A program made the position numbers and the translations under genes. The notes beneath the pieces were generated by a model that was given only the letters and a program-made list of their open reading frames with translations, made no database searches and was not told the origin of the DNA. Positions 7,213 to 16,513 of a stretch of 40,181 nucleotides of DNA are shown piece after piece. Each line of letters starts with the position of its first letter. The first letter of the stretch is position 1. Source of the stretch: Streptomyces tropicalis (lineage in GTDB: Bacteria > Actinomycetota > Actinomycetes > Streptomycetales > Streptomycetaceae); assembly GCF_029269835.1 (NCBI RefSeq), contig NZ_JARJBB010000031.1:1-40181 (forward strand). Reading direction: 5' to 3'.

Positions 7213-8181
7213 GTGACGGACAGGAACCCGCCGCCCGGACCCCCTACCCCCCGAACGAAAGCAGCGGATGTGAGCCAGGTCCTCCACACACCGCCCGCCC
7301 CGGCACCGGCCGAGGCCGACCTCTCGGCCCTCGCCGCCCGGCACGGTCTGTCCGTCAGTGGCGCCCGCCCCTCCCTGCCCCAGTACGTCCGCCAGCTGTG
7401 GGCGCGCCGCCACTTCATCACCGCCTTCGCCACCGCCAAGCTGACCGCTCAGTACAGCCAGGCGAAGCTCGGCCAGGTCTGGCAGATCGCGACCCCCCTG
7501 CTGAACGCGGCGGTCTACTACTTCATCTTCGGCGTGCTCCTCGGCACCAGCCGGGGCGTCTCGGACTACATCCCGTTCCTGGTGACGGGCGTGTTCATCT
7601 GGACGTTCACCCAGAACTCGATCATGGCGGGCACCCGGGCGATCTCCGGGAACCTGGGCCTGGTGCGCGCGCTGCACTTCCCCCGGGCCGCGCTCCCGAT
7701 CTCGTTCGCGCTGCAGCAGCTCCAGCAGCTGCTGTTCTCCATGGCCGCCCTGGTGGTCATCCTGCTCTGCTTCGGCATCCCGGTGAGCGTCTCCTGGCTG
7801 CTGATCGTGCCCGTGCTGTTCCTGCAGTTCGTCTTCAACTCGGGCGTCTCGATGATCATGGCCCGGATGGGCGCCAAGACGCCGGACATCGCCCAGCTGA
7901 TGCCGTTCATCCTGCGCACCTGGATGTACGTCTCCGGCGTGATGTTCAGCATCGACAACACGCTGAAGCGCAGCGGCATGCCGCACACCGCGAAGGTGCT
8001 GCTGGAGTCGAACCCGGCGGCCGTCTACATCGACCTGATGCGCTTCGCGCTGATCGACAGCTTCCACGCCCACCAGCTCCCGCACCACGTGTGGGCCTAC
8101 GCGACCGGCTGGGCGCTGCTGGCGGGCGTCGGCGGCTTCATCTACTTCTGGAAGGCTGAGGAGACGTACGGCCGTGGCTGA
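7213..8181 (+). CDS. ABC-2 type polysaccharide/teichoic acid export permease (TagG/Wzm-like)
   Basis: This 322-residue membrane subunit of an ABC-2 exporter has a hydrophilic N-terminus of about 70 residues followed by six membrane segments. The typical entry motif is visible (ITAFATAKLTAQYSQAKLGQ, then VWQIATPLLNAAVYYFIFG). The partner ATPase gene overlaps its 3' end by 8 bp, so the two are translationally coupled. TagG/Wzm-like transporters flip undecaprenyl-linked teichoic acids or O-antigen-like glycans across the membrane. The start GTG 7213 has AAGGA 8 nt upstream; GTG 7270 is an in-frame alternative that would remove 19 low-complexity residues. The TetR gene upstream is divergent. Confidence 0.88.
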   Translation: MTDRNPPPGPPTPRTKAADVSQVLHTPPAPAPAEADLSALAARHGLSVSGARPSLPQYVRQLWARRHFITAFATAKLTAQYSQAKLGQVWQIATPLLNAAVYYFIFGVLLGTSRGVSDYIPFLVTGVFIWTFTQNSIMAGTRAISGNLGLVRALHFPRAALPISFALQQLQQLLFSMAALVVILLCFGIPVSVSWLLIVPVLFLQFVFNSGVSMIMARMGAKTPDIAQLMPFILRTWMYVSGVMFSIDNTLKRSGMPHTAKVLLESNPAAVYIDLMRFALIDSFHAHQLPHHVWAYATGWALLAGVGGFIYFWKAEETYGRG

Positions 8182-9010
8182 GCAGACCATCGAGCGCGTC
8201 GGCGGCCCCATCCCGGGCCCCGACGGCGAACCGATCCCCACCGTCGTCGCCGATCAGGTGGACATCGTCTACCGGATCTTCGGCACCGGTTCCGGCCGTG
8301 GCTCGGCCACCGCCGCCCTGCACCGCATCCTGCGCCCCAAGCAGGCGGAGAAGGCGGCCGGCGTGCGCAAGGTGCACGCGGTGAAGAACGTGTCGTTCGT
8401 CGCCTACAAGGGCGAGGCGATCGGCCTCATCGGCACCAACGGCTCCGGCAAGTCGACGCTGCTGAAGGCCGTCGCGGGCCTGCTGCCGGTGGAGAACGGC
8501 CACATCTACACCCATGGCCAGCCCTCCCTCCTGGGCGTGAACGCGGCCCTGATGAACGACCTCACCGGCGAGCGCAACGTCCACCTCGGCGGCCTGGCCA
8601 TGGGCATGTCCCGCGAGCAGATCCGCGAGCGCTACGAGGGCATCGTCGACTTCTCCGGCATCAACGAGAAGGGCGACTTCATCACCCTGCCGATGCGGAC
8701 GTACTCCTCCGGCATGGCGGCCCGGCTGCGGTTCTCCATCGCCGCGGCCAAGGACCACGACGTCCTGCTCATCGACGAGGCCCTGGCCACCGGCGACCGC
8801 TCCTTCCAGCGGCGGTCCGAGGAGCGGATCCGCGAGCTGCGCGAGAGCGCGGGCACCGTGTTCCTGGTCAGCCACAACAACAAGTCGATCCGCGACACCT
8901 GCGACCGGGTGCTGTGGCTGGAGCGCGGCGTGCTGCGCATGGACGGCCCCACCGAGGAGGTCCTGGAGGCCTACGAGGCCTTCACCGGCGGCGCCGACAA
9001 GAAGAAGTGA
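8174..9010 (+). CDS. ABC transporter ATPase for polysaccharide/teichoic acid export (TagH/Wzt-like)
   Basis: This is a 278-residue nucleotide-binding subunit. Walker A is GTNGSGKST (87-95), the ABC signature is the degenerate YSSGMAARL (177-185), typical of the TagH/Wzt branch, Walker B is VLLIDE (197-202), and the switch histidine is His234 (LVSHN). The N-terminal ~65 residues before the ATPase core are variable. There is no long C-terminal carbohydrate-binding domain as in Wzt proteins that recognise modified O-antigens, so export should not depend on a glycan cap. The GTG start overlaps the permease stop by 8 bp. Together the two proteins form an ABC-2 exporter for a lipid-linked glycan. 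Confidence 0.9.
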   Translation: MAEQTIERVGGPIPGPDGEPIPTVVADQVDIVYRIFGTGSGRGSATAALHRILRPKQAEKAAGVRKVHAVKNVSFVAYKGEAIGLIGTNGSGKSTLLKAVAGLLPVENGHIYTHGQPSLLGVNAALMNDLTGERNVHLGGLAMGMSREQIRERYEGIVDFSGINEKGDFITLPMRTYSSGMAARLRFSIAAAKDHDVLLIDEALATGDRSFQRRSEERIRELRESAGTVFLVSHNNKSIRDTCDRVLWLERGVLRMDGPTEEVLEAYEAFTGGADKKK

Positions 9011-9012
9011 GT

Positions 9013-9058
9013 CACGGGTGAGGACCCCGGGCCGGCCGGCCCGGGGTCCTCACCCGTG
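9013..9058. terminator. Perfect 46-nt palindromic bidirectional terminator
   Basis: The left arm 9013-9035 (starting CACGGGTGAGGACCCC) and the right arm 9036-9058 are perfect complements over 23 bp. It begins 2 nt after the ABC ATPase stop codon and lies between convergent genes, so it should stop transcription from both sides. Confidence 0.85.
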
Positions 9059-9103
9059 TCCGGGCCCGCCGCGGCGCCCGCGCCCCGGAACCGCCCGGCG
9101 GGT

Positions 9104-10615
9104 TCACCGCAGCACCGCGTACAGCACCTCTCCGTCCGGGCCGTGCGCCACCGCGTGCAGACCGCCGTCGCGCACGGTCCGGCCCCGGTCCAGGACCCAG
9201 CGCACCCCGTACTCCCGCAGGATGTGCCGGCGTTCGCCGCCCGGCGTGGAGCGGGCGAAGTAGCGGTCGACCGCCGCGTCCCGCCGCGCCTCGTCCGGCA
9301 GGAAGAAGTCCGGGTAGCCGGGGGCGACGGTGTAGACGCCGTAGGCCGGGACCAGGCGCGCGGGGAAGGTCCGCGCCATCACCACCTGTCCGTACCGCAC
9401 GTACGGGGTGATCCAGTGGTAGCCCGCCCACGGGGGCGTGTAGTGGACCGCCAGCGGCTCCGGCAGCGCGTCCCGCCCCACGACGTAGCCGAGCACACCG
9501 GCCTGCGCCCACGCGCCGAGCGCCAGCGCGGCGGCCAGCGTCCACGCCCACCGGACCCGCACCGCCCGGCGCCCGCCCTCGAACACCGCCAGCGCGGCGG
9601 CCAGTTGGGCCGGGATCAGCGCGGCCGGCAGGGCACGGCCCCATGAGTAGTGGCCGCTCGCCCAGCCCGCCGCGCACACCAGCGCCCCGAGCGCGAAGAA
9701 GACGGCGAGTGGATCGCGCCGGTCGCGGCGCGCCCGCAGGGCCAGCGCGCCGACCCCGAGCAGCGCCAGCCAGTAGCGGCCGAGGAAGTGCTCGTACAGC
9801 GCCCGGTGCACCTCCTCCAGGTCGCCGCCGGCCCAGAAGAGGGCGAAGAAGTCGTAGTACGGCCACAGCGCCAGCACCAGCAGGCCCAGCGCCGCGGCGG
9901 CCCCGAGCCGCGGCCACAGCGTGCGCGGCGGCCGGGCGGAGAGCACCGCGGCGAGCGCCCCCAGCGTGGCGACGATCCCGGTGAACTGGTGGCACAGCAG
10001 CACCACCGCCCACAGTGCGCCGATCCCCAGCCAGCTCCCCCACCCGGCGCCCGCGCGCACCGCCCGGGTCACCCACGTCCACAGGTGGAAGGCGAGGCCG
10101 AGGGCGAGGACGCTCGGGTAGGACACCGTCAGCGCCAGGGAGTTGAGGGCGAGGAAGCCGCTCCAGTTGATGAGGGAGGTGCCCCACAGCAGGACCAGGC
10201 TGAGCGCGGCCACGGCGGGCGCGGCACGGTGGGCGCACAGCGTCCGGACGTAGCGCCACACCCCCGTCACGAGCAGGGCGAGTCCGGTCAGCGCGGCGAG
10301 CCGCAGGACGACGAAGACGGACAGGCCCGAGGCGTCGGCGACGCAGCCGAGGAGCAGCATCCACGGCGAGTAGTACGGGCTCGGTGTGTCGGCGGCGACG
10401 AGCGGGTTGCCCGGGTGCAGGAGGTTGTGGCGCAGCCGCTGGATGGTCGCCGCGTGCATGCCGAGGTCGCCGGCCCACGGGAGCCGGACGACGACCAGGA
10501 GCAGCAGGACCACGACGAGCGCGGCCGCGATCCGGGGTGCGGCGGCACGTCCCGCGGGCAGCGCCGACCGGGACGCGGCTCCTGCGGGGGGCGCCTCAGG
10601 CGGCGCGGCGCGCAT
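9104..10615 (-). CDS. Polytopic membrane protein, possible GT-C-like enzyme
   Basis: This is a 503-residue protein with about ten to twelve hydrophobic segments between residues 28 and 365 and a soluble C-terminal domain of about 120 residues. The first extracytoplasmic loop has an acidic/aromatic pattern (WAGDLGMHAATIQRL, then DTPSPYYSPWMLLLG) that resembles GT-C glycosyltransferases or O-antigen/arabinofuranosyl-type enzymes, though no family is certain. The C-terminal segment (RHILREYGVRWVLDRG) is typical of such membrane proteins that end in an extracytoplasmic domain. The start overlaps the upstream GtrA gene by 20 bp, so both are one operon. It probably assembles or decorates a surface glycan together with the exporter across the terminator; this is inference. 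Confidence 0.6.
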   Translation of the reverse strand: MRAAPPEAPPAGAASRSALPAGRAAAPRIAAALVVVLLLLVVVRLPWAGDLGMHAATIQRLRHNLLHPGNPLVAADTPSPYYSPWMLLLGCVADASGLSVFVVLRLAALTGLALLVTGVWRYVRTLCAHRAAPAVAALSLVLLWGTSLINWSGFLALNSLALTVSYPSVLALGLAFHLWTWVTRAVRAGAGWGSWLGIGALWAVVLLCHQFTGIVATLGALAAVLSARPPRTLWPRLGAAAALGLLVLALWPYYDFFALFWAGGDLEEVHRALYEHFLGRYWLALLGVGALALRARRDRRDPLAVFFALGALVCAAGWASGHYSWGRALPAALIPAQLAAALAVFEGGRRAVRVRWAWTLAAALALGAWAQAGVLGYVVGRDALPEPLAVHYTPPWAGYHWITPYVRYGQVVMARTFPARLVPAYGVYTVAPGYPDFFLPDEARRDAAVDRYFARSTPGGERRHILREYGVRWVLDRGRTVRDGGLHAVAHGPDGEVLYAVLR

Positions 10616-11093
10616 CGTGCGAGAACACCCAGGTGCGGTAGACGAGGAACCGGAACACGGAGGCGAGCACGATCGACAGCGCCTTCACCGCATTCGACTC
10701 CCAGGAGCCTTCGATCCCGAGACCGTGGTAACCGGCGAAGAAAAGCCCGCTTTCCATGACGACGCCGAGAACGCTGAACACGAAGAAGAGAGCGATCTGA
10801 CGGCGGGTGCGCGAGGCCCGGTCGCGATAGGTGAAAAACCGGAAGCCGAGGTAATTCGTCCCCATGGCCAGACAGCTGGCCGCCACGGTCGCGGCCATGG
10901 CCGCGAGGTCCGTCCCGTGCAGCAGCAGGTTGAACGCCACGAGGTTGACGAGGACGCCGCTGCCGCCGACGAGGGCGAATTTCACGGCTTCGAGGGCGAC
11001 GCGCGCGGCCGGCCGGCCCTCTGCGGACGGGGGCGCGGAGACCGGTGCGGGCGGGGGCGCGGCCGGACGGCGCTCGGTGAGGTTCACAGACAC
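10596..11093 (-). CDS. GtrA-family membrane protein
   Basis: This 165-residue protein has four membrane helices (about residues 37-57, 65-88, 99-122 and 132-152) after a Pro/Ala-rich cytoplasmic N-terminus. The sequence KFALVGGSGVLVNLVAFNLLL and the later TNYLGFRFFTYRDR match the GtrA/DPMS family, which is linked to flipping or handling polyprenyl-phosphate sugars. It overlaps the downstream polytopic protein gene by 20 bp, consistent with translational coupling. The GTG start at 11093 has a TAAAGT hexamer (complement of 11100-11105) ending 6 nt upstream and no Shine-Dalgarno, so the transcript may be leaderless; GTG 11087 is an alternative. Confidence 0.87.
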   Translation of the reverse strand: MSVNLTERRPAAPPPAPVSAPPSAEGRPAARVALEAVKFALVGGSGVLVNLVAFNLLLHGTDLAAMAATVAASCLAMGTNYLGFRFFTYRDRASRTRRQIALFFVFSVLGVVMESGLFFAGYHGLGIEGSWESNAVKALSIVLASVFRFLVYRTWVFSHDARRAA

Positions 11094-11183
11094 GCCGCGA
11101 CTTTATCCGAATCATCCCGATTAGCAGGAAAGGGTAAAAGTGTCGTGTGGCGGCGATCCATTCCGGTCAAGAAAACGACATGA

Positions 11184-11216
11184 GGGCGCCCCGGGCCGAA
11201 AGGACCCGGGGCGCCC
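11184..11216 (-). terminator. Rho-independent terminator of the glutamate dehydrogenase gene
   Basis: A 12-bp perfect stem has arms GGGCGCCCCGGG (11184-11195) and CCCGGGGCGCCC (11205-11216) around a 9-nt loop. It sits 25 nt past the dehydrogenase stop codon. On the minus strand it is followed by TCATGTCGTTTTC, which contains a U-run. Confidence 0.85.
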
Positions 11217-11241
11217 CGATCCGTGCGCTGATGCCGTGCGG

Positions 11242-14200
11242 TTACGAATGCGTCCGCAGCAGCGTGCGCATGGTGCGCATCGCCACCGACAGGTTGGCGA
11301 GGTCGAACTCGTCCGAACCCCGGATCTCCTCCAGGGTGGTGCGCGCCCGGGAGAGGAGCGCCGTGTTCTTCTGCTCCCACACCTTGAACCGCTGCTCGGG
11401 CGTCGAACTGCCGTTGCCCGCGGCCAGGACGTCCGCGGTCAGCGCCGCGTGCGCCGCGTACAGGTCCTCACGGATCGCCGCACGCGCCATGGACTGCCAG
11501 CGGTCGGCCCGCGGCAGTTCGATGATGCGGTCCATCAGCTGGGTGATGCTGAGGCGGTCGGCGAGGTCGTAGTACACCTCGGCCACCTCCATCGGGTCCT
11601 TGCCCATCCGGTCGGCCACCGACACGATGTCCAGCGTCGGGAAGGCGGAGGAGAAGCCGGCCACCCGCGTGGCGGTCTCGTCCGGGACCCCGGCGGCGGA
11701 CAGCTCCTCGAAGACCTGCTCGTACCAGTCCAGGTCGGCGCCGCGCAGCAGCTTCGGCAGCTCGGACCAGACGCGCTCCACACGCTCGGCGAAGAACGCG
11801 ACGGTCCCGGACAGCTCCAGCGGCTGCGGCCGGTTGTTGAGCAGCCAGCGCGTGCCGCGCTCCACCAGACGGCGCGAGTGCAGCCGGATCCGGGTCTGGA
11901 CGTCGGCCTCGACCTTGTTGTCGAGGGCCTCGACCGCGTCCCACACCGAGGCGGAGCGGAAGATCGTGCGGGCCACGGTCTGCGCCCGGACGATCTCCTC
12001 CAGCGAGGCACCGGTCTCCTCGCGCAGACGGTGCAGGTAGGTCGTACCGCCGGTGTTGACGGTGTCGTTGACCAGGACCGTGGTGGTGATCTCGCGGCGC
12101 AGCGGATGGCTGTCGATGTTCTCCGCGAACTGCTCGCGCAGCTCCGTCGGGAAGTACGCGTGCAGCAGGCTGCGCAGGTACGGGTCGTCCGGCAGCGAGG
12201 TGTGCAGCAGCTCCTCGGCGACGGTGATCTTCGTGTACGCCAGCAGGACGGCCGTCTCCGGACCGGTCAGTCCGAGGCCGGAGTTGAGCCGCTCGCGGAT
12301 CTGTCGGTCGGCCGGCAGGAACTCCAGCGCCCGGTCCAGGTGGCCCTCGCGCACCAGGTGGCGCATGAAGCGCTGCTGGGCGTGGAGCATGTCCTTGGAC
12401 TGGGCGAGCGCGTTGGCGATCGCCGTGTTCTGCGCGTAGTTGTTGCGCAGCACCAGGGCGCCGACCTCGTCGGTCATCTCGGCGAGCAGCCTGTTGCGCT
12501 GCTTGACGGTCATGTCGCCGTCCGTCACCAGGCCGTTGAGCAGGATCTTGATGTTCACCTCGTGGTCGGAGGTGTCCACGCCCGCGCTGTTGTCGATGGC
12601 GTCGGTGTTGATCTTGCCGCCGTTGCGGGCGAACTCGATCCGGCCGAGCTGGGTCAGGCCCAGGTTGCCGCCCTCGCCGACGACCTTGACCCGCAGGTCG
12701 GCGCCGTCCACGCGGATGGCGTCGTTGGCCTTGTCGCCGACGTCGGCGTGCGACTCGGTGCTCGCCTTGACGTAGGTGCCGATGCCGCCGTTCCACAGCA
12801 GGTCCACCGGCGCCTGGAGGATCGCCCGCATGAGGTCGGCCGGGGTCAGTTTGGTGACGCCGGACTCGATGCCGAGGGCCTCGCGGATGTGCGCGTTGAC
12901 CGGGATGGACTTCGCGGTGCGCGGGAAGATCCCGCCGCCGGGCGACAGCAGCGAGGTGTCGTAGTCGGCCCAGCTGGAGCGCGGCAGCTCGAACAGGCGG
13001 CGGCGCTCGGCGTAGCCGGTGGCCGCGTCCGGGGTCGGGTCGATGACGATGTGCCGGTGGTCGAAGGCGGCGACCAGGCGGATGTGCTCGGAGAGCAGCA
13101 TGCCGTTGCCGAACACGTCACCGGACATGTCGCCGATGCCGACGACCGTGAAGTCCTCGGTCTGGGTGTCCACGCCCAGCTCCCGGAAGTGCCGCTTGAC
13201 GGACTCCCAGGCGCCGCGGGCGGTGATGCCCATGCCCTTGTGGTCGTAGCCCGCGGAACCGCCGGAGGCGAAGGCGTCGCCCAGCCAGAAGCGGTACGAC
13301 TGGGCCACGTCGTTGGCGATGTCGGAGAAGGTCGCGGTGCCCTTGTCCGCGGCGACCACCAGGTAGGTGTCCTCGCCGTCGTGCCGGACCACGTCCTGCG
13401 GCGGGACGACCTCGCCGGCGATCATGTTGTCGGTGATGTCGAGCAGCGCCGAGATGAAGGTCCGGTAGCTGGCGATGCCCTCCGCGAGCCACGCGTCCCG
13501 GTCCACGCCCGGGTCGGGCAGCTGCTTGGCGACGAAGCCGCCCTTGGCGCCGACCGGCACGATGACGGTGTTCTTCACCATCTGCGCCTTGACCAGGCCC
13601 AGGATCTCGGTGCGGAAGTCCTCGCGCCGGTCGGACCAGCGCAGACCGCCGCGGGCGACCTTGCCGAAGCGCAGGTGCACACCCTCGACGCGCGGCGAGT
13701 ACACCCAGATCTCGTACGCCGGGCGCGGCGCCGGCAGGTCCGGGATGGCCTGCGGGTCGAACTTCATGGAGACGTAGTCGTGCGGCCCGCCGTCGGCCGC
13801 GTGCTGGAAGAAGTTCGTGCGCAGCGTCGCCTTGATGACGGTGAGGAAGGACCGCAGGATCCGGTCCTCGTCGAGCGAGGCCACCTGGTCCAGGGCGGCG
13901 TCCAGCTCCTCCAGGAGCGCGTCCACCAGCTCGTGCCCGGCGCGCTGGCGCTCCGGCGCCATCCGCGCCTCGAACAGGGAGATCAGCAGCCGGGTGGTGT
14001 GGACGTTGTTGCGGAGGGTGTCCTCCATGTAGTCCTGGCTGAAGGTGGAGCCCGCCTGCCGCAGGTACTTGGCGTAGGCGCGCAGCACCATCGCCTGCCG
14101 CCAGGTCAGCCCGGCGCTCAGCACCAGCGCGTTGAACCCGTCGTTCTCCGCCTTGTCGTTCCAGGCGGCCGCGAAGGCGTCCTGGAACCGCTCGCGGGCG

Positions 14201-16173
14201 TCGTCGCCGCGGTAGTCGCCGCCGGTGCCCGGGCGGGGCATGCGCAGGCCGAAGTCGTAGACCCACGCCGTCGTCCGGTCGGCGCAGCGCAGCTCGTACG
14301 GCCGCTCGTCGGTGACCTCGACGCCGAGCCGGCTCAGCACCGGGAGCACCGCGGACAGCGAGACCGAGCCGCCCTTCTGGTAGATCTTGAAGCGGCGCTC
14401 CTCGGGGGCGGCGCCCACCGGCTCGTACAGGCTGAGGGCGAAGGTCCGCTCCGCGTCGAGCCGCTCCAGGTGGACCAGGTCGGCCACGGCCGCACGCGGG
14501 GAGTGGTCGGCCTTGTAGCCCTCGGGGAAGGCGTGGTTGTACTGGCCGAGCAGCTCCGCGGCCTGCTCCTCGCCGAGCTCGGCGGTCAGCGCCTCGGAGA
14601 AGGCGTCCGTCCAGGAGCGGGCCGCCTCCACCAGGCGGGCCTCGATGCGCTCCTTGTCGGTGTCGGACAGCTGCGGCAGCTCGGTGCCCTGCGGGACACG
14701 GACCACGAAGTGCAGACGGGAGAGGATGGACTCGGTGTTCCAGGCCGTGAAGTCGACGCTGATGCCGCCGAGTTCCTCCTTGAGGATGTCGATGATCCGC
14801 AGCCGGACGCTGGTGGTGTAGCGGTCGCGCGGGAGGTAGACCAGCGCCGAGTAGTAGCGCCCGTACTCGTCCTGGCGCAGGTAGAGGCGCAGCCGGCGGC
14901 GCTCCTGCAGGTACAGCACCGAGGTGGCGATGGCCTGCAGCTCGTCGGGCGGGGTCTGGAAGAGCTCGTCGCGCGGGTAGGTCTCCAGGATCTGCAGCAG
15001 GTCGCGCCCGTCGTGGCTGTTGGGCGAGAACCCGGCGCGCTCCAGGACCTCGTCGACCTTGCGCCGGATGACCGGCACGCGCCGCACCGACTCGGTGTAC
15101 GCGGCGGACGAGAACAGGCCGAGGAACCGGCGCTCGCCGACGACCTCGCCCTTCTCGTTGAACTTCTTGACGCCGACGTAGTCCAGGTACGAGGGGCGGT
15201 GGACGGTGGCGCGGCTGTTGGCCTTGGTCAGCACCAGCAGGTTGTGCTCGCGCGCCTTGGCGCGGGCGTCGGCGGGCAGCCGCTCGAAGGACGGGCTGAC
15301 CGGGTGGCTCTCGTCGGCCTCGTGGTGGGGGTCCGCACGCAGTATCCCGAGCCCGGTGCCGGGCACCGCGGCCAGCGAGTCGTCCTCGCGCAGCTGGTAC
15401 TCGCGGTAGCCGAGGAAGGTGAAGTGGTCGTCGGACAGCCAGCGCAGCAGCTCGCGGGCCTCTTCGGCCTCCTGCGGGGGCAGGTCGGCGGGAAGCGCCT
15501 CGGCGGGCAGGCCCTCGGCGATGCGGATCGCCGCGTCCCGCATCTTCTCCCAGTCCTCGACGGCCTCGCGGACGTCGGACAGCACGCGCACCAGGTCCGC
15601 GGTGATCTGCTTGAGGTCGGACCGGTCGGTCTCGCGGTCGGTCTCGACGTGGATCCAGGACTCGACGTGGGCGTCGTGCGGCAGCGACTCGCCCGCGAGC
15701 GGCTTCGGCAGCACCTCGAGGAGCTTGCCGGTGACGTCGCGGCGGACGACGAACTGGGGGTGGATGACGACGTGGATGCCGCGTCCCTGACGGGTCAGCT
15801 CGTTGGTGACGGAGTCGACCAGGAAGGGCATGTCGTCGGTGACGACCTCGACCACGGAGTGGCTGCACGTCCAGCCGTTCTCCTCGACGGTCGGGGTGTG
15901 CACCCGGACGTTGGCCGTGCCCTGGGGACGGGTCTCGGCCAGGCGGTAGTGGGAGAAGGCGGCGCCGAAGGCGTCGACCGGGTCGCGGCCGGCAAGGTCC
16001 TCCGGGGCGGTGTGCAGGTAGTAGCGCTGGAGGAACGCGAGCACGGTGTCCCGGTCCGGGGTGCCCTCGCCCGTCGAACCGGTCGGTAGGTGCCCCCCGA
16101 CCGGACTGTTCTCAGCTACCCGGGCGGCCCTCTCGAGCAGCTCGGCCTTGGCTTCGTCCAGCTTGGTCTGCAT
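11242..16173 (-). CDS. gdhB: NAD-specific glutamate dehydrogenase, giant ~180-kDa class
   Basis: This 1643-residue enzyme belongs to the large NAD-GDH class first described in Streptomyces (Bac_GDH family). It oxidatively deaminates glutamate to 2-oxoglutarate and ammonium with NAD, mainly in catabolism. The long N-terminal half carries ACT-like regulatory regions. The catalytic core contains the lysine-rich substrate site VIVPVGAKGGFVAKQLP (near 870) and the NAD-binding segment VVGIGDMSGDVFGNGML (near 1010). A helical C-terminal domain of about 500 residues follows. Length agrees with the family norm, with no break. AGAGGA lies 5 nt before the ATG. The gene stands alone, with a terminator behind it. 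The symbol is by analogy and not certain. Confidence 0.94.
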   Translation of the reverse strand: MQTKLDEAKAELLERAARVAENSPVGGHLPTGSTGEGTPDRDTVLAFLQRYYLHTAPEDLAGRDPVDAFGAAFSHYRLAETRPQGTANVRVHTPTVEENGWTCSHSVVEVVTDDMPFLVDSVTNELTRQGRGIHVVIHPQFVVRRDVTGKLLEVLPKPLAGESLPHDAHVESWIHVETDRETDRSDLKQITADLVRVLSDVREAVEDWEKMRDAAIRIAEGLPAEALPADLPPQEAEEARELLRWLSDDHFTFLGYREYQLREDDSLAAVPGTGLGILRADPHHEADESHPVSPSFERLPADARAKAREHNLLVLTKANSRATVHRPSYLDYVGVKKFNEKGEVVGERRFLGLFSSAAYTESVRRVPVIRRKVDEVLERAGFSPNSHDGRDLLQILETYPRDELFQTPPDELQAIATSVLYLQERRRLRLYLRQDEYGRYYSALVYLPRDRYTTSVRLRIIDILKEELGGISVDFTAWNTESILSRLHFVVRVPQGTELPQLSDTDKERIEARLVEAARSWTDAFSEALTAELGEEQAAELLGQYNHAFPEGYKADHSPRAAVADLVHLERLDAERTFALSLYEPVGAAPEERRFKIYQKGGSVSLSAVLPVLSRLGVEVTDERPYELRCADRTTAWVYDFGLRMPRPGTGGDYRGDDARERFQDAFAAAWNDKAENDGFNALVLSAGLTWRQAMVLRAYAKYLRQAGSTFSQDYMEDTLRNNVHTTRLLISLFEARMAPERQRAGHELVDALLEELDAALDQVASLDEDRILRSFLTVIKATLRTNFFQHAADGGPHDYVSMKFDPQAIPDLPAPRPAYEIWVYSPRVEGVHLRFGKVARGGLRWSDRREDFRTEILGLVKAQMVKNTVIVPVGAKGGFVAKQLPDPGVDRDAWLAEGIASYRTFISALLDITDNMIAGEVVPPQDVVRHDGEDTYLVVAADKGTATFSDIANDVAQSYRFWLGDAFASGGSAGYDHKGMGITARGAWESVKRHFRELGVDTQTEDFTVVGIGDMSGDVFGNGMLLSEHIRLVAAFDHRHIVIDPTPDAATGYAERRRLFELPRSSWADYDTSLLSPGGGIFPRTAKSIPVNAHIREALGIESGVTKLTPADLMRAILQAPVDLLWNGGIGTYVKASTESHADVGDKANDAIRVDGADLRVKVVGEGGNLGLTQLGRIEFARNGGKINTDAIDNSAGVDTSDHEVNIKILLNGLVTDGDMTVKQRNRLLAEMTDEVGALVLRNNYAQNTAIANALAQSKDMLHAQQRFMRHLVREGHLDRALEFLPADRQIRERLNSGLGLTGPETAVLLAYTKITVAEELLHTSLPDDPYLRSLLHAYFPTELREQFAENIDSHPLRREITTTVLVNDTVNTGGTTYLHRLREETGASLEEIVRAQTVARTIFRSASVWDAVEALDNKVEADVQTRIRLHSRRLVERGTRWLLNNRPQPLELSGTVAFFAERVERVWSELPKLLRGADLDWYEQVFEELSAAGVPDETATRVAGFSSAFPTLDIVSVADRMGKDPMEVAEVYYDLADRLSITQLMDRIIELPRADRWQSMARAAIREDLYAAHAALTADVLAAGNGSSTPEQRFKVWEQKNTALLSRARTTLEEIRGSDEFDLANLSVAMRTMRTLLRTHS

Positions 16174-16513
16174 TGTCCTCTGGCTCCTGTCGCGCGCCGT
16201 TGCGTGACGTAGAAGGAAGTACGGTCTCGTCCCTCCCGGCGTGACGCCTCGGCCCGGGGTGTCCGGTCCGTTCCGACGCTATGCCGCGAGATGAGATGAG
16301 CGGGGGGATGTCGGCCATTTTCGACACGCCCGAGGGGTGTGACGCTGCTCTCCACAACGTCCGCGCCCGGGATTCGTGCGGCGTCCCGGGGGCCGTGGCG
16401 GCCCCCTCCCGTCCGCGCGGACCAGCGACCGCCGCCCGGTCACGGATGTCGTCCGTGCTCACCGGGCGCGGGGCAGGGGCGACGGTGCCCCCGCGAGCTA
16501 TCGCGCTGATCAC
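16112..16513 (-). CDS. Possible small leaderless protein upstream of glutamate dehydrogenase
   Basis: This open frame starts with GTG at 16513, could encode 133 residues and overlaps the dehydrogenase start by 62 bp in another frame. The first ~45 residues (MISAIARGGTVAPAPRPVST, then DDIRDRAAV) have good third-position GC and look protein-like, while the rest does not. A TAGCCT hexamer (complement of 16520-16525) ends 6 nt before the GTG, and ATGACG (complement of 16545-16550) lies 19 bp further upstream. That would fit a leaderless mRNA, or simply the promoter of the dehydrogenase gene with a 340-nt leader. No family is recognised. Confidence 0.28.
   Translation of the reverse strand: MISAIARGGTVAPAPRPVSTDDIRDRAAVAGPRGREGAATAPGTPHESRARTLWRAASHPSGVSKMADIPPLISSRGIASERTGHPGPRRHAGRDETVLPSTSRNGARQEPEDNADQAGRSQGRAAREGRPGS

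Noticed and set aside
11140..16089. A 1649-residue plus-strand ORF
   Set aside because: Exact antisense shadow of the NAD-glutamate dehydrogenase gene, whose product has clear family motifs.
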